Positions 25,359 to 35,223 of a stretch of DNA of 64,000 nt are shown one piece after another. Below the pieces are notes generated by a model, which was given only the letters and a program-made list of their open reading frames with translations, had not been told where the DNA came from and searched no databases. Position 1 is the stretch's first letter. Every line of letters begins with the position of its first letter. The stretch covers positions 55,288 through 119,287 of the forward strand of contig FWXP01000008.1 in the NCBI GenBank assembly GCA_900176545.1, given 5' to 3'. This stretch comes from Oscillospiraceae bacterium (GTDB lineage Bacteria; Bacillota; Clostridia; Saccharofermentanales; Saccharofermentanaceae). Made by a program: the position numbers and the translations under genes.

Positions 25359-25889
25359 ATGGAAAGATGGGATGAATACGATATCAACAGAGTAAAGACC
25401 GGCAGGACCCGTCAGAGGGGTGAGCCCAGAGGAGACGGCGCCTACCAGATGGTCATTCATGTAGCTCTCTTTAATTCCGAAGGCAAGATGCTTATCCAGA
25501 GAAGGCAGAAGACCGCCAAGTCGTGGCCGGATCTCTGGGATATCTCATGCGGTGGCCATTCCATGGCAGGCGAGGATTGCAGGGATGCCGCCATGAGAGA
25601 ACTTAAGGAAGAACTGGATATAGATATCGACCTTGAGGGAGTGTTGCCCAACTTTACCTTTACCTGGCAGGGCGGATTCGATGATTACTTTCTCATAGAA
25701 AAGGATATCGATATCAGATCTCTTTCTCTTCAGGAGTCGGAGGTTCAGGATATCTCCTGGGCAAGCCGTGATGAGATAAAGGAGATGATAAGAGACGGAA
25801 GGTTCATAACATACTATGAGCATCTTATCGATCTGATGTTCGATATGAGAGGGAACTACGGAGTACACTCGAGCATAGAAAACAAATAA
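25359..25889 (+). CDS. Nudix hydrolase
   Basis: Cytosolic pyrophosphohydrolase of 176 residues. The Nudix box runs from GGHSMAGE through REL to EEL (about residues 70-92) and holds the metal-binding glutamates. The N-terminal MERWDEYDINR and the QRRQKTAKSWPDLWDISCGGH context resemble the isopentenyl-diphosphate isomerase-like Nudix group that often acts on nucleotide sugars or is uncharacterised. AGGAGG 8 bp before the ATG at 25359 sets the start. Confidence 0.9.
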   Translation: MERWDEYDINRVKTGRTRQRGEPRGDGAYQMVIHVALFNSEGKMLIQRRQKTAKSWPDLWDISCGGHSMAGEDCRDAAMRELKEELDIDIDLEGVLPNFTFTWQGGFDDYFLIEKDIDIRSLSLQESEVQDISWASRDEIKEMIRDGRFITYYEHLIDLMFDMRGNYGVHSSIENK

Positions 25890-25901
25890 AGAACAACAGA
25901 A

Positions 25902-25924
25902 AAGGCGCGATCAGTTCGCGCCTT
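25902..25924. terminator. Bidirectional terminator between Nudix and GGDEF genes
   Basis: AAGGCGCGA (25902-25910) pairs perfectly with TCGCGCCTT (25916-25924) around a 5-base loop. It overlaps the stop codon of the minus-strand GGDEF gene and follows the Nudix gene. Confidence 0.75.
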
Positions 25925-26939
25925 CATTTATTAATACGACTCTGTTCCTTCCATTATTCTTGCCGAAGTAGAGCTTCTCGTCCGCATCGTTGACCCAGAG
26001 GTCTACGGAAGTATGGTCATTGGCAGAAGCTATACCTGCGGTTATCGTTACCTTGATATGCTGATCTTCAAAGAAGAAGTCTTCGCTTTCTATTGCCTTT
26101 CGAAGCTTTTCCAGGAGGGCGACGCCGTCTTTGTCCGCTTCTCCGTCTGACAGGATAACGAATTCCTCTCCGCCCCATCTTGAGATCTCGCAGTCCTTGC
26201 AGACTTCCTTCATTATCCTTGCTACATTCTCGAGAACGTAGTCTCCGGTATTGTGACCGTAGGTGTCATTTATCTTCTTGAAATGATCTATGTCTGCCAT
26301 GGCGATAAACTGAGACTTATCTTCCTTAAGTGTAGTCTCGAGCTTGGTGATCATGAAGTGACGGTTATAAAGTCCCGTGAGCCTGTCGGTGTGAGCCATA
26401 TCCGTGAGCTGATTCTCGGAAGCGGTTATCATCTTGAGCATAACGCCCGAATAGAAGATGAGGAAGAAGAGAACGACACCTGAATTGAATACCCAGAAGA
26501 TGCCTGCGATCTTGCTGTCTATATCGTAGACAGGCTTTGCATAGGAGGCATAACCGGTGGATATCAGATAGCAGACGACGATGATACCGCTTACGAGTAT
26601 CGTGTTGATGTTCTGTCTTCCGAGCTTCTTGGCCATATATTCTGTGTAGAAGATAATGGGGATCATCGAAAGGCAATAAAGATGGAATCCGAACCTGTAG
26701 CCGAGACAGATCGTGGTAATGCACATATAAAGTGTGATCCAGAAATATACTAATCTGACATAGAAAGCAAGCCGCTCTGTACGGATAAGATAGTAACCGA
26801 CCAGATATACCATAGCGGTGGGGATGCTGAACCATATAAGGAATGTGGCATGACACAGCGCGAAGAAACTCGCCAGTCCGAATACCAGCAGCAAAATGAC
26901 CGTATTGATAGAGTATGTCAGTTTTTTGATCTCTTCCAA
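25911..26939 (-). CDS. Membrane diguanylate cyclase (GGDEF)
   Basis: Makes cyclic di-GMP. The N-terminal half holds about six hydrophobic helices (to about residue 180) with no recognised sensor domain. The C-terminal GGDEF domain carries TDRLTGLYNRHF, ADIDHFKKINDTYGHNTGD and the active-site RWGGEEF. The position five residues before GGEEF lacks the RxxD inhibitory site. The start is most likely the TTG at 26939, which has GGGAGG about 7 bp upstream; the TTG at 26945 is too close to it. Confidence 0.9.
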   Translation of the reverse strand: MEEIKKLTYSINTVILLLVFGLASFFALCHATFLIWFSIPTAMVYLVGYYLIRTERLAFYVRLVYFWITLYMCITTICLGYRFGFHLYCLSMIPIIFYTEYMAKKLGRQNINTILVSGIIVVCYLISTGYASYAKPVYDIDSKIAGIFWVFNSGVVLFFLIFYSGVMLKMITASENQLTDMAHTDRLTGLYNRHFMITKLETTLKEDKSQFIAMADIDHFKKINDTYGHNTGDYVLENVARIMKEVCKDCEISRWGGEEFVILSDGEADKDGVALLEKLRKAIESEDFFFEDQHIKVTITAGIASANDHTSVDLWVNDADEKLYFGKNNGRNRVVLINEGAN

Positions 26940-27123
26940 AGTCAAACCTCCCTGACTTTACCTTTAGATTATATATTCCCCGATATGTTGCTGCATAGTG
27001 CTTTTGTGACCAGAGTGTTGCGGAAATAAAACGTTTCTGATATATATGCATGAGACTGCTTACTCATAATGATGCTATAATGCTGTAGATTCATCAAAGT
27101 ATGTTGTGTGAGGGATGAGAAAT

Positions 27124-28314
27124 ATGAATAAAAGAACACGTAAAGCGATCTGTGTAGTGATCGCGACTTGCCTGACGGCATCGATGCTTGCAGGATGTAA
27201 CATCTCCTTTGGGAAGACTAAGGCTCAAAAGGAACTGGTAGAGCGATACCTCAATGCATGCATAGAGTTTGAATACAGGGATGCGTCATCTTGCGTCAAG
27301 GGTTCCGGAGATGCATTCCAGGATGTGGATCTCGGACCTGTTCAGCAGGAGATCTGTGAACTTTGCCTGTCCGAAGCGCAGTTCGAAGTCGAAGAGATCA
27401 AGAACGACAGGGCACTGGTCAAGTTCTCCATGCCTGATATCGACAGGATATTGAAGCGTGAGAATGTAGCCGCGCTGGAAGTCGAGGATCTTGATGATCT
27501 TATTGCGGATTCGGACAAGTTGATAGAAGAGGAATTCGAGTTTGACTTTATAAAGGATAAGAGGGAGTGGCTCATCGATCCGGATTCTACGGAGGAATTC
27601 GCAGAGTTCATAAGTGAGTTCGGCCTGGATGTATCTTCCGAGATCGGTCTGGGATCACGCGCCGTAGCATTCTTCGATTCTTTTATGTCATGTCTTGCCC
27701 AGGGTAATATCGATGCCGCATATGCCTTTATCGACACCGGCAGCGGTTATTCCGTCGGAAGCATGAACTCTTTTTACAGTTCCGACGTTGTGGCGCAGCT
27801 CGAGGATTTCTATGCTGCTCTCTTCGGTACTGTCACATACGAAGCGGAGGTTTCCTCCTGTAACGGTTCTGCCGTCGTACTGGAAGTGACAGGTACCAGA
27901 GCCGCCTTCTATGATTCGATGCAATATGTAATTGCCAATAACGCAGATATGACCGTCCCGTATATGAAGGACATGATCCTCTATGAGATCAGGCTCATGG
28001 ATTTTGATTATTCGAACGGTGACCTCACTTCGCTTATAGAAGAGAGCTTGGAGATCCAGATAGAATTCTACATACAGTGTCTTGAACTTGCGCAGACGGA
28101 AGACTTCGAGTGTACTGTAGAGGTAGATATCGACGAGAACGGTAATATGTCGCTTGATTCCAATATCATGACCGATATCCTGGGAGAGGATCAGAGTTTT
28201 GATTATCCGCAGGAATTCTATGAGCAGGCCCTGGATGAGCTTCTTGAAGAAGGACAGATCACTCAGGATCAGTACGACGAATTGATGATTATGGATCCGG
28301 ATTACATCTTCTGA
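27124..28314 (+). CDS. Acidic lipoprotein of unknown function
   Basis: Secreted lipoprotein: a Lys/Arg-rich start, a hydrophobic segment and the lipobox LAGC with Cys at residue 25. The mature protein (about 370 residues) is strongly acidic and predicted mainly helical. It may contain two similar halves, since FMSCLAQGNIDAAYAFI echoes YLNACIEFEYRDASSCV as a NTF2-like opening. I do not recognise a family. It lies between two GGDEF genes pointing towards it. The ATG at 27124 has GAGGG 9 bp upstream. Confidence 0.75.
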   Translation: MNKRTRKAICVVIATCLTASMLAGCNISFGKTKAQKELVERYLNACIEFEYRDASSCVKGSGDAFQDVDLGPVQQEICELCLSEAQFEVEEIKNDRALVKFSMPDIDRILKRENVAALEVEDLDDLIADSDKLIEEEFEFDFIKDKREWLIDPDSTEEFAEFISEFGLDVSSEIGLGSRAVAFFDSFMSCLAQGNIDAAYAFIDTGSGYSVGSMNSFYSSDVVAQLEDFYAALFGTVTYEAEVSSCNGSAVVLEVTGTRAAFYDSMQYVIANNADMTVPYMKDMILYEIRLMDFDYSNGDLTSLIEESLEIQIEFYIQCLELAQTEDFECTVEVDIDENGNMSLDSNIMTDILGEDQSFDYPQEFYEQALDELLEEGQITQDQYDELMIMDPDYIF

Positions 28315-28316
28315 TA

Positions 28317-30158
28317 TCAGGAATATCTCTTCTTTGACTTCTTGTTGGCGTACATCTTACTGTCCGCTTGACGAATGAGTTCCTGAACGTCGGTATCCTT
28401 GGTTATCTTGCAGTCGATGGTACCGATACTTGCCGATACGTCGTAAGGCTTTCCGTGCCTGCCGTTGACTTCGGAGAGCTTGGCAGTGAGCCTCTCTTCG
28501 AAGGTAGGATCGTCATCTGTATCTTTCTTTCCGAAAGCGATGAACTCGTCTCCTCCGAACCTGGCGCAGATCATATCTCCCTTGCAGCAGCTGTTCATGG
28601 CTTCCGCCGCGAGCCTTAATGCATAGTCGCCTTCCTGATGACCGTAAGTATCGTTTATGAACTTAAGTCCGTCTAAGTCGACGAAAGCCAGCGTGATATC
28701 GGATCCGTCCGCAAGACAGTTGTGATAGATCTGTTCTGCATTGCGAAGGAATCCGTTGCGGTTATATATCTTGCAAAGAGGATCCAGCTCATTGAGCTTG
28801 GATACGTGCTCGATGGCATAGCTTATGCTGAGTGTCATGGTATGGCACAGAAGACTGTAGATAGGGAAATCACAGTTGGTCATTATGATGTATCCCAGAC
28901 ACCTGTCTCCGAAGTTTAAGGGGAGGTAGTAGCTTATATTGCCTCCGCTGCTTAAAGGCTCGGGCATAAGCTGGCTGCTGGGGAAGTTAGGCACTGAGCT
29001 CACCATCTCCTTGTCCCAGACAAGGGGTGCTGTCATGAACTCGGGATAGTAGGAATCGCCTTCGTATCCCAATGTATGGTATGTATTTTCCCAGTCGCTT
29101 ATGAGGCAGAGGGCGAACTTCTCGCATCCTATGGTCTTCAGCATCTGCTCGAGAGAGCCGACGCATTCATCTACGGAGTTGGCTGACGACAGCGAAGCGA
29201 TGAGCCTGTTCAGCATATGTACGCTCGTGTATGTACGCTCCATCCTCTGGTATGTATTGCGCTTGAACTCTATGATGTCCTCGGTCTCCTCGTAGATGCA
29301 GCCGCAGCTCTCGGCAAATACCGGTTCTGCATCAAGGAGCGTATGGTGAGGTCTCTGTTCGTTGTTCATAAGGTCTATAAGGAGCTCCAGGGCCCTTATG
29401 CCGGAATGATAAAGAGGCCTTCTTACCGTAGTAAGGACGGGAGATGAATTACGCGCATTGAACGTGTGGTCGAATCCCGTTACTATCACATCTTCGGGAA
29501 CCCTGTAGCCCATCCTCTGAAGCATGCTCATAAGGGTCAGAGCCATACTGTCGTTGGCACATACAAAGGCGTCCGGCAAGGGAAGACCGGAGCTTAGGAA
29601 ATCATCTACCGCCCTGATGCCGTCATAGCTCTTGAAGCCTGCGTAGAATATCCTTCGCTCATCGGGAGTGATGCCGTTCTCAGAGAGTGCGTCCTTGAAG
29701 GCATTGAGCCTGTCGCGTGCCTCGGGATTGGTAAGAGGACCCGATACGAAGTTAAAGACCTTCTTGTTGTGCTCATGTATGAGATGCTCTACAAGGAGCT
29801 TCATGACTGCGTAGTTATCTATGCTTATGTCGTAGAATTCCTCGTGATCCTTGTTCTCGAATATGACCGTAGGAACGCCTGCCTTCTTGACCTTCTTGAC
29901 GATGGTCTCGCGAAGATCGGGGTCTGAGAAAGTGTTGGTGATGAGGATTACTCCGTCAAAAGTCGAATAATCGGGAAGATTATATATACCCAGCTCACCT
30001 ATATCGGCTTTTTTGTTGCCTGCGATATTGCCGTATGCCGTAAAGTAGGAGATGTTGATAAAGTTGTCGGATGCAACCTTGTTGATACCGCGTATTATGT
30101 GATACGGGTATTCTTCATCCATGCCGGATACGATGACAGCTACATTACGAATAAGCAT
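28317..30158 (-). CDS. LacI-type sensor domain fused to GGDEF diguanylate cyclase
   Basis: Protein of 613 residues without a membrane anchor. Residues 1-275 have the periplasmic-binding-protein fold of LacI-family regulators (NVAVIVSGMDEEYPYHIIRGI, VPTVIFENKD, DAFVCANDSMALTLMSMLQRMGYRVPEDVIVTGFD) but no helix-turn-helix in front. A middle GAF-like region follows, and the C-terminal GGDEF domain has LCKIYNRNGFL, VDLDGLKFINDTYGH and RFGGDEF. This suggests a cytosolic cyclase gated by a small, perhaps sugar-like, ligand. The ATG at 30158 has AAGGGAG 6 bp upstream. It is divergent from the beta-glucosidase-cellulase operon. Confidence 0.88.
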   Translation of the reverse strand: MLIRNVAVIVSGMDEEYPYHIIRGINKVASDNFINISYFTAYGNIAGNKKADIGELGIYNLPDYSTFDGVILITNTFSDPDLRETIVKKVKKAGVPTVIFENKDHEEFYDISIDNYAVMKLLVEHLIHEHNKKVFNFVSGPLTNPEARDRLNAFKDALSENGITPDERRIFYAGFKSYDGIRAVDDFLSSGLPLPDAFVCANDSMALTLMSMLQRMGYRVPEDVIVTGFDHTFNARNSSPVLTTVRRPLYHSGIRALELLIDLMNNEQRPHHTLLDAEPVFAESCGCIYEETEDIIEFKRNTYQRMERTYTSVHMLNRLIASLSSANSVDECVGSLEQMLKTIGCEKFALCLISDWENTYHTLGYEGDSYYPEFMTAPLVWDKEMVSSVPNFPSSQLMPEPLSSGGNISYYLPLNFGDRCLGYIIMTNCDFPIYSLLCHTMTLSISYAIEHVSKLNELDPLCKIYNRNGFLRNAEQIYHNCLADGSDITLAFVDLDGLKFINDTYGHQEGDYALRLAAEAMNSCCKGDMICARFGGDEFIAFGKKDTDDDPTFEERLTAKLSEVNGRHGKPYDVSASIGTIDCKITKDTDVQELIRQADSKMYANKKSKKRYS

Positions 30159-30344
30159 AGGCATCTCCCTTGATGTAGTCTCTACATTAGATTCTAACAC
30201 GCGTCAGACGCTAATGTTTTAAGAGATTGTAAACCGACGGGAGATCTTCCGCATAAATACTAAATTATTTCAAGTTATTTAACATAAGTGAAAACGAATG
30301 TGATGTTATCATATAAGCAAAGCTTCTATAAGGGAGGTCATGTC

Positions 30345-31691
30345 ATGGGTTTTTCCAAGGATTTTATCTGGGGTGCGGCTACTGCCTCATATCAGATAGA
30401 AGGTGCATATAACGAAGACGGTAAGGGTCTTAATGTCTGGGATGCATATGCATCTGACCGCGACTACGTAAAGTTCAGAGAAAACGGTAACGTTGCCTGT
30501 GACCATTACCATCGTTTTAAGGATGACATAGCACTCATGAAGGAGATCGGAATCAAGGCATACCGCTTCTCCGTAAGCTGGACAAGGATCTTCCCCGAAG
30601 GTATCGGCAAGATCAACGAGAAGGGCATTAAGTTCTACTCCGACTTGGTAGACGAGCTTATTAAGAATGACATAATCCCCATGATCACTCTCTATCACTG
30701 GGACTACCCTCTTGCACTTCACTATAAAGGCGGCTGGACGAATCCCGACAGCTCCGAGTGGTTCCTGGAGTACACAAAGGCGGTAGTAGACGCCCTCTCA
30801 GACAGAGTCTCCTACTGGATGACGCTAAATGAGCCTCAGGTGGACATCGGCTGCGGAAGGCAGGACGGCGTACATGCGCCTTTCGAGAAACGCAATGCAA
30901 GAGACCTTCTCATAATGGGAAGAAATGTGCTCCTCTCTCACGGTAAGGCAGCAGACTACATAAGGAACAATGCGAAGATAAAAGCCAAGATAGGATATGC
31001 TCCCATCGGCCCCTGCATGCTTCCCAAGGATGAGTCCCCCGTAGCTATAGAAGAAGCAAGGAAGAAGACCTTTAGCGGAGGAGGCGACCGCTTCCCGTAC
31101 AGCCTTTCTTACTGGTCGGATCCCATCTTCCTCGGCAAGTATCCCGACGATGTCTTAGAGAGGTTCGGCGATCTTGTTCCCGAGTTTACGGCAGAAGAGT
31201 GGAAGCTTGTTACAACACCTCTTGATTTCTACGGCATGAATATCTATAACGCAAATGCGGGCGAGCAGCAGGGTGAGTACTCGGATATTTATTTCCAGGG
31301 CAAGATGGCTACCAATATCGGCTGGCCCGTTACTCCCGACGTACTCTACTGGTCTTCCAGATTCATGTACGACAGATATAAGACACCCATAATCATCACC
31401 GAGAACGGTATGGCTTCCCATGACTGGGTATGCGTAGACGGTAAGGTACACGATTCCTACAGGATCGACTATCTTACAAGATATCTTCGCGGTTATAAGA
31501 GAGCCGCAGACGAAGGTATCCCTCTTATCGGATACATCCAGTGGTCCCTTATGGATAACTACGAATGGTCTCAGGGATATACTCAGAGATTCGGCATGAT
31601 CTACGTAGACTATCCTACACAGAAGAGAACGATCAAGGATTCCGGCTACTGGTACAGGAACGTGATCGAGACGAACGGAGAAGAACTCTAA
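30345..31691 (+). CDS. GH1 beta-glucosidase
   Basis: Family 1 glycoside hydrolase of 448 residues, cytosolic (no signal peptide). The N-terminal signature FIWGAATASYQIEGA, the acid/base Glu in TLNEP and the nucleophile Glu in IITENG are present. The C-terminal GYIQWSLMDNYEWSQGYTQRFGM shapes the glycone site. It should hydrolyse cellobiose or short beta-glucosides taken into the cell. The ATG at 30345 follows AAGGGAGGT. Its stop overlaps the start of the GH9 cellulase gene by 1 bp, so the two enzymes of cellulose use are one operon. Confidence 0.95.
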   Translation: MGFSKDFIWGAATASYQIEGAYNEDGKGLNVWDAYASDRDYVKFRENGNVACDHYHRFKDDIALMKEIGIKAYRFSVSWTRIFPEGIGKINEKGIKFYSDLVDELIKNDIIPMITLYHWDYPLALHYKGGWTNPDSSEWFLEYTKAVVDALSDRVSYWMTLNEPQVDIGCGRQDGVHAPFEKRNARDLLIMGRNVLLSHGKAADYIRNNAKIKAKIGYAPIGPCMLPKDESPVAIEEARKKTFSGGGDRFPYSLSYWSDPIFLGKYPDDVLERFGDLVPEFTAEEWKLVTTPLDFYGMNIYNANAGEQQGEYSDIYFQGKMATNIGWPVTPDVLYWSSRFMYDRYKTPIIITENGMASHDWVCVDGKVHDSYRIDYLTRYLRGYKRAADEGIPLIGYIQWSLMDNYEWSQGYTQRFGMIYVDYPTQKRTIKDSGYWYRNVIETNGEEL

Positions 31692-34300
31692 TGAATAAGA
31701 ACATCAGGGCGGTCGCAGCATTGCTGTCGGCCGCTATGCTATTTACGTCATGTAATAAGACCCCCGAAGAGACGGACACATCGTCCGCCTCTTCTTACGA
31801 GAGCGCAAACGAAGGAAGCTCTTCTTCTTCATCGTCCTCGCCTTCGTCGAGCGCCCTGTCCGACGTGGATCTTTCCGCAGCGATCCCAGTCCCCGGCGGA
31901 CATGTGATCCCCGACGGCATGAGCGAGACGGGAAGCGGCTACGAAGGTATCGACGGTACGGGAGACTTTAACTACGGCGAGGCTTTGCAGAAGTCTCTTA
32001 TCTTCTACGAGCTTCAGCGAAGCGGTCCGCTTCCCGAGGTCGTAAGATGTAACTGGAGAGGCGATTCCGCTCTTACGGACGGAGCCGATGTGGGACTTGA
32101 TCTTACGGGCGGCTGGTACGACGCCGGAGACCACGTTAAGTTCTCTCTTCCCATGGCATATACCGCATCCATGCTGGGCTGGTCTCTCTACGAAGACAGA
32201 GAGTCCTACGAGCAGAGCGGACAGCTGGAGTTCATGCTGGACGACATAAAGTGGGCTACGGATTACTTCATAAGATGTCACCCCGAAGATCAGGTCTTCT
32301 ACTATCAGGTAGGTGACGGCGGTTCCGACCACTCCTGGTGGGGACCTTGCGAAGTCATGCCTATGGAAAGGCCTTCCTACTGTGTTACCGCTGATTCTCC
32401 GGGATCTGCTGTAACGGGAGAGGCGGCAGCGGCTCTTGCTGTGGCAGCCATCGTATTCGAGGACACGGATCCCGATTATGCGGCTCTTTGTCTGGAGCAT
32501 GCCGTAAGTCTTTATGAATTCTCTGATTCTACAAGGAGCGATGCAGGCTATACCGCAGCTAACGGCTTTTACGATTCCTGGAGCGGCTTCTACGATGAGC
32601 TTGCCTGGGCAGGATGCTGGCTCTATCTGGCTACAGGCGAACAGGATTATCTGGATAATGCAAAAGACTGCTTCTCTCAGGCAGGTCATGACTACGACTG
32701 GTCCATGTGCTGGGACGATGTCCATATCGGAGCGGCAGTAATGCTTGCCAAGATAACGGAAGATCAGGACTACAAGGACGAAGTTCAGACACACCTGGAT
32801 TACTGGAGCTGCGGAACATCCGACGGCTCGCGTATCACTTATACTCCCGGCGGACTTGCATGGCTCGATTCCTGGGGCTCCTTAAGATATGCCACAACAA
32901 CAGCCTTTATCGCCTGCGTATACAGCAGATGGGACGGATGTCCTGCGGATAAGGCAGATACATATTGGGACTTTGCCGTATCTCAGGCTGACTACGCTTT
33001 GGGATCTACAGGCTTCTCCTATCAGATAGGCTTCGGTGAAGAATATCCCGAGCATCCTCACCACAGGACTTCTCAGGGTTCTTACTGCGACAACATGAAT
33101 GAGCCCGGAGAGGCGAGACATACTCTCTACGGAGCTCTCGTAGGCGGTCCCGATGCCAGCGATAACTATACGGATACGGTCACGGATTACTGTGCCAACG
33201 AGGTAGCCTGCGACTACAATGCCGGCTTCACGGGCCTTCTGGCAGCCATGTATTCCGAGTACCATGGTCAGACGCTCATCAACTTTGGTGCGGTGGAAGC
33301 AGTAGGCGCCACGGAATATATGGCCGAGTGCTCATCTAATGTTGAAGGCGATGACTTTATCGAGATCAGGGCATTTATCTATAACGAGACCGCATGGCCC
33401 GCAAGAGCCGCTACGGATCTGGAGTACAGATACTATGTCGATCTCTCTGAAGTCTACGAGGCTGGCGGAGATGTTGACGGTATTACCATTACCACCAACT
33501 ATATGCAGTCGGGAAGAGTAGACGGACTTAAAGTCTGGAACGAGGATCTTCATATCTACTACTTATCTGTTGTCTTCGATGACGGCGCTCTCTTTCCGGG
33601 CGGTCAGTCGCAGTATAAGTCTGAGATCCAGGTAAGAATGACCAGCCCCACGGGTTCCTGGGACAGCTCCAACGATTATTCCTACAACAACCCTGACGGC
33701 CAGATCCTGATGGAAGCGGGAGAGCTCGTATACGGAATCCTTCCTGACGACGAGGGATCTTCTTCGGGAACATCCGCAGGCGGCGGAGCAACAAGTGATC
33801 CCACAGCGACTACGACAAGTACCACATCCGGAGGAAGCTCTTCAGGAGGCGGTGCAGTCACAAGCGGAGATCTCAGCATAAGTGTCAGCTACGACGGCGG
33901 ATCCAATGCCATCTCCGGAACTATCGATATAACAAATAACGGAAGCGGAGCATTAGACTTGTCCGACGTAACGGTAAATTACTACTTTACTTCCGACGGC
34001 GGTACCATGGAGTTCGACTGTTACCACTGCGCGACTAATTCGTCCTCAGGAGGATATACTGCCCTTACGGACAGTACGACAGGTACGATCTCGACATATT
34101 CGGGTACTGATTGCGACAGTGTTCTTGAGATAGGATTCTCATCCGGAAGCCTGGGAAGCGGAGATACTCTTACCATAAGCTTCAGCTGTCACAGAGGCGA
34201 CTGGCAGAATATCGACACATCTAACGACTATTCCCACTCTTCTGCGGGTAATATCGTAGTTACATCAGGCGGAAGTGTGATCGCGGGAGAACAGCCCTGA
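31691..34300 (+). CDS. GH9 endoglucanase lipoprotein with two CBM3-type modules
   Basis: Cell-surface cellulase of 869 residues. Lipobox LFTSC with Cys21 predicts lipid anchoring, followed by a Ser-rich spacer to about residue 58. The GH9 domain (about 90-540) has the catalytic DAGDH (144-148), HHRTSQGSY and the proton-donor Glu in YCANEVACDYNAGF. A CBM3c-like module follows (about 545-690), then a Ser/Thr/Gly linker and a terminal CBM3-like module (about 725-869). No dockerin is visible, so it is not a cellulosome part. Signal, catalytic and binding parts are intact. Confidence 0.92.
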   Translation: MNKNIRAVAALLSAAMLFTSCNKTPEETDTSSASSYESANEGSSSSSSSSPSSSALSDVDLSAAIPVPGGHVIPDGMSETGSGYEGIDGTGDFNYGEALQKSLIFYELQRSGPLPEVVRCNWRGDSALTDGADVGLDLTGGWYDAGDHVKFSLPMAYTASMLGWSLYEDRESYEQSGQLEFMLDDIKWATDYFIRCHPEDQVFYYQVGDGGSDHSWWGPCEVMPMERPSYCVTADSPGSAVTGEAAAALAVAAIVFEDTDPDYAALCLEHAVSLYEFSDSTRSDAGYTAANGFYDSWSGFYDELAWAGCWLYLATGEQDYLDNAKDCFSQAGHDYDWSMCWDDVHIGAAVMLAKITEDQDYKDEVQTHLDYWSCGTSDGSRITYTPGGLAWLDSWGSLRYATTTAFIACVYSRWDGCPADKADTYWDFAVSQADYALGSTGFSYQIGFGEEYPEHPHHRTSQGSYCDNMNEPGEARHTLYGALVGGPDASDNYTDTVTDYCANEVACDYNAGFTGLLAAMYSEYHGQTLINFGAVEAVGATEYMAECSSNVEGDDFIEIRAFIYNETAWPARAATDLEYRYYVDLSEVYEAGGDVDGITITTNYMQSGRVDGLKVWNEDLHIYYLSVVFDDGALFPGGQSQYKSEIQVRMTSPTGSWDSSNDYSYNNPDGQILMEAGELVYGILPDDEGSSSGTSAGGGATSDPTATTTSTTSGGSSSGGGAVTSGDLSISVSYDGGSNAISGTIDITNNGSGALDLSDVTVNYYFTSDGGTMEFDCYHCATNSSSGGYTALTDSTTGTISTYSGTDCDSVLEIGFSSGSLGSGDTLTISFSCHRGDWQNIDTSNDYSHSSAGNIVVTSGGSVIAGEQP

Positions 34301-34459
34301 TCAGTAAAGGATCGCTCCGAGAAGGGAGCTCATGCCGTGGCCGAATCTTAAGGCCAGATATGCGGTAATGAGGATCGTTGCCGTTCCGATAAAGAAGCTG
34401 ATCCACTGATGATCGTCTAAGAATGCGAAGATCTTATTTACTATCCCGTTGCTTTCCAT
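34301..34459 (-). CDS. Small single-span membrane protein
   Basis: Short frame of 52 residues on the strand opposite to the cellulase, ending directly at its stop codon. It has a polar start (MESNGIVNKIFAFLDDHQW), one hydrophobic helix of about 22 residues and a Gly/Ser-containing tail. AGGGG lies 9 bp before the ATG. No family is recognised. It could be real because its codons resemble those of its neighbours, but there is no homology evidence. Confidence 0.5.
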   Translation of the reverse strand: MESNGIVNKIFAFLDDHQWISFFIGTATILITAYLALRFGHGMSSLLGAILY

Positions 34460-34567
34460 GTTGCGGCATCCCCTTTCATCTTATGACTCTATCTTAAAGT
34501 CGCGAGATTAAGCCGTCGCCAATGTCGGTTTAAGAAAGATTGGAGAGTTGTTTAAGAAAGCTTAAAG

Positions 34568-34596
34568 CAAAAAGCCCCTCGGAAGAGGGACTTTTC
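34568..34596 (-). terminator. Terminator after truncated HTH-paralogue
   Basis: On the minus strand a hairpin with the arms AAGTCCCTC and GAGGGGCTT is followed by TTTTTG. It lies just beyond the stop of the pseudogene at 34604. Confidence 0.7.
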
Positions 34597-34603
34597 AATG
34601 TAG

Positions 34604-35089
34604 TCAATTCTTGGTTGCTTGATCCAGGACTGCGGCGATGGCGCCGAAGATTATGCCTGCTATCGGCCATACGATCCACGTGGTGCCCCAGTTACCCGTA
34701 AGGAAGCTCCATATGAGATAACCTGCAGTTACGAGGAGCCAGTAAGCGGGAGCAACGGCATTCATGACCTTGTTCTCTTTCTTCGCCTTGGAGTAATCCT
34801 CTTCCTGCAATACCTTGCTGTAGCTGTCCTTTACCATGCCTGCTCTGATCAGTGTGTTAACGCCTGCTGAGATAAAGAGAAGAAGTCCGCCTGCTGCTGC
34901 GATGATCAGTGGTTCATTGTTCTCGTTGATGAAGGCGACTGCTACGAGCAGGATCACACCGAGAAGGATGGTTACGATACCCATGGTGATACCGCGTACG
35001 AAGCGGGGATCGAACTTCTCCGCCTTGGATCTTACGGCGCCGTCAACTAGGAGTATGTGTGCTATTGTGTCCGACGCGATAAATTGCAC
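34604..35089 (-). pseudogene. Truncated paralogue of the HTH-membrane protein at 36236
   Basis: The 140 C-terminal residues are closely similar to the end of the protein encoded at 36236-37213, sharing DGAVRSK-like, RFVRGITMG, KENKVMNAVAPAYWLLVTAGYL and WIVWPIAGIIFGAI stretches. The N-terminal helix-turn-helix and first two membrane helices are absent. The similarity stops abruptly at about 35045. The only upstream start is a GTG without a ribosome site. It looks like the remnant of a tandem duplicate, still followed by a terminator. Confidence 0.75.
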
Positions 35090-35223
35090 AATGATATTTG
35101 AGACTTCTAAATAATTGTTGTTTAGATGGCGATTAGCGTATTTGTGACGATGCTGATATATTCCTAATTGTTACATGCGATCGGTCCATTCTGATTGCGA
35201 AACGATCTAATAAGGAGAAAGAT

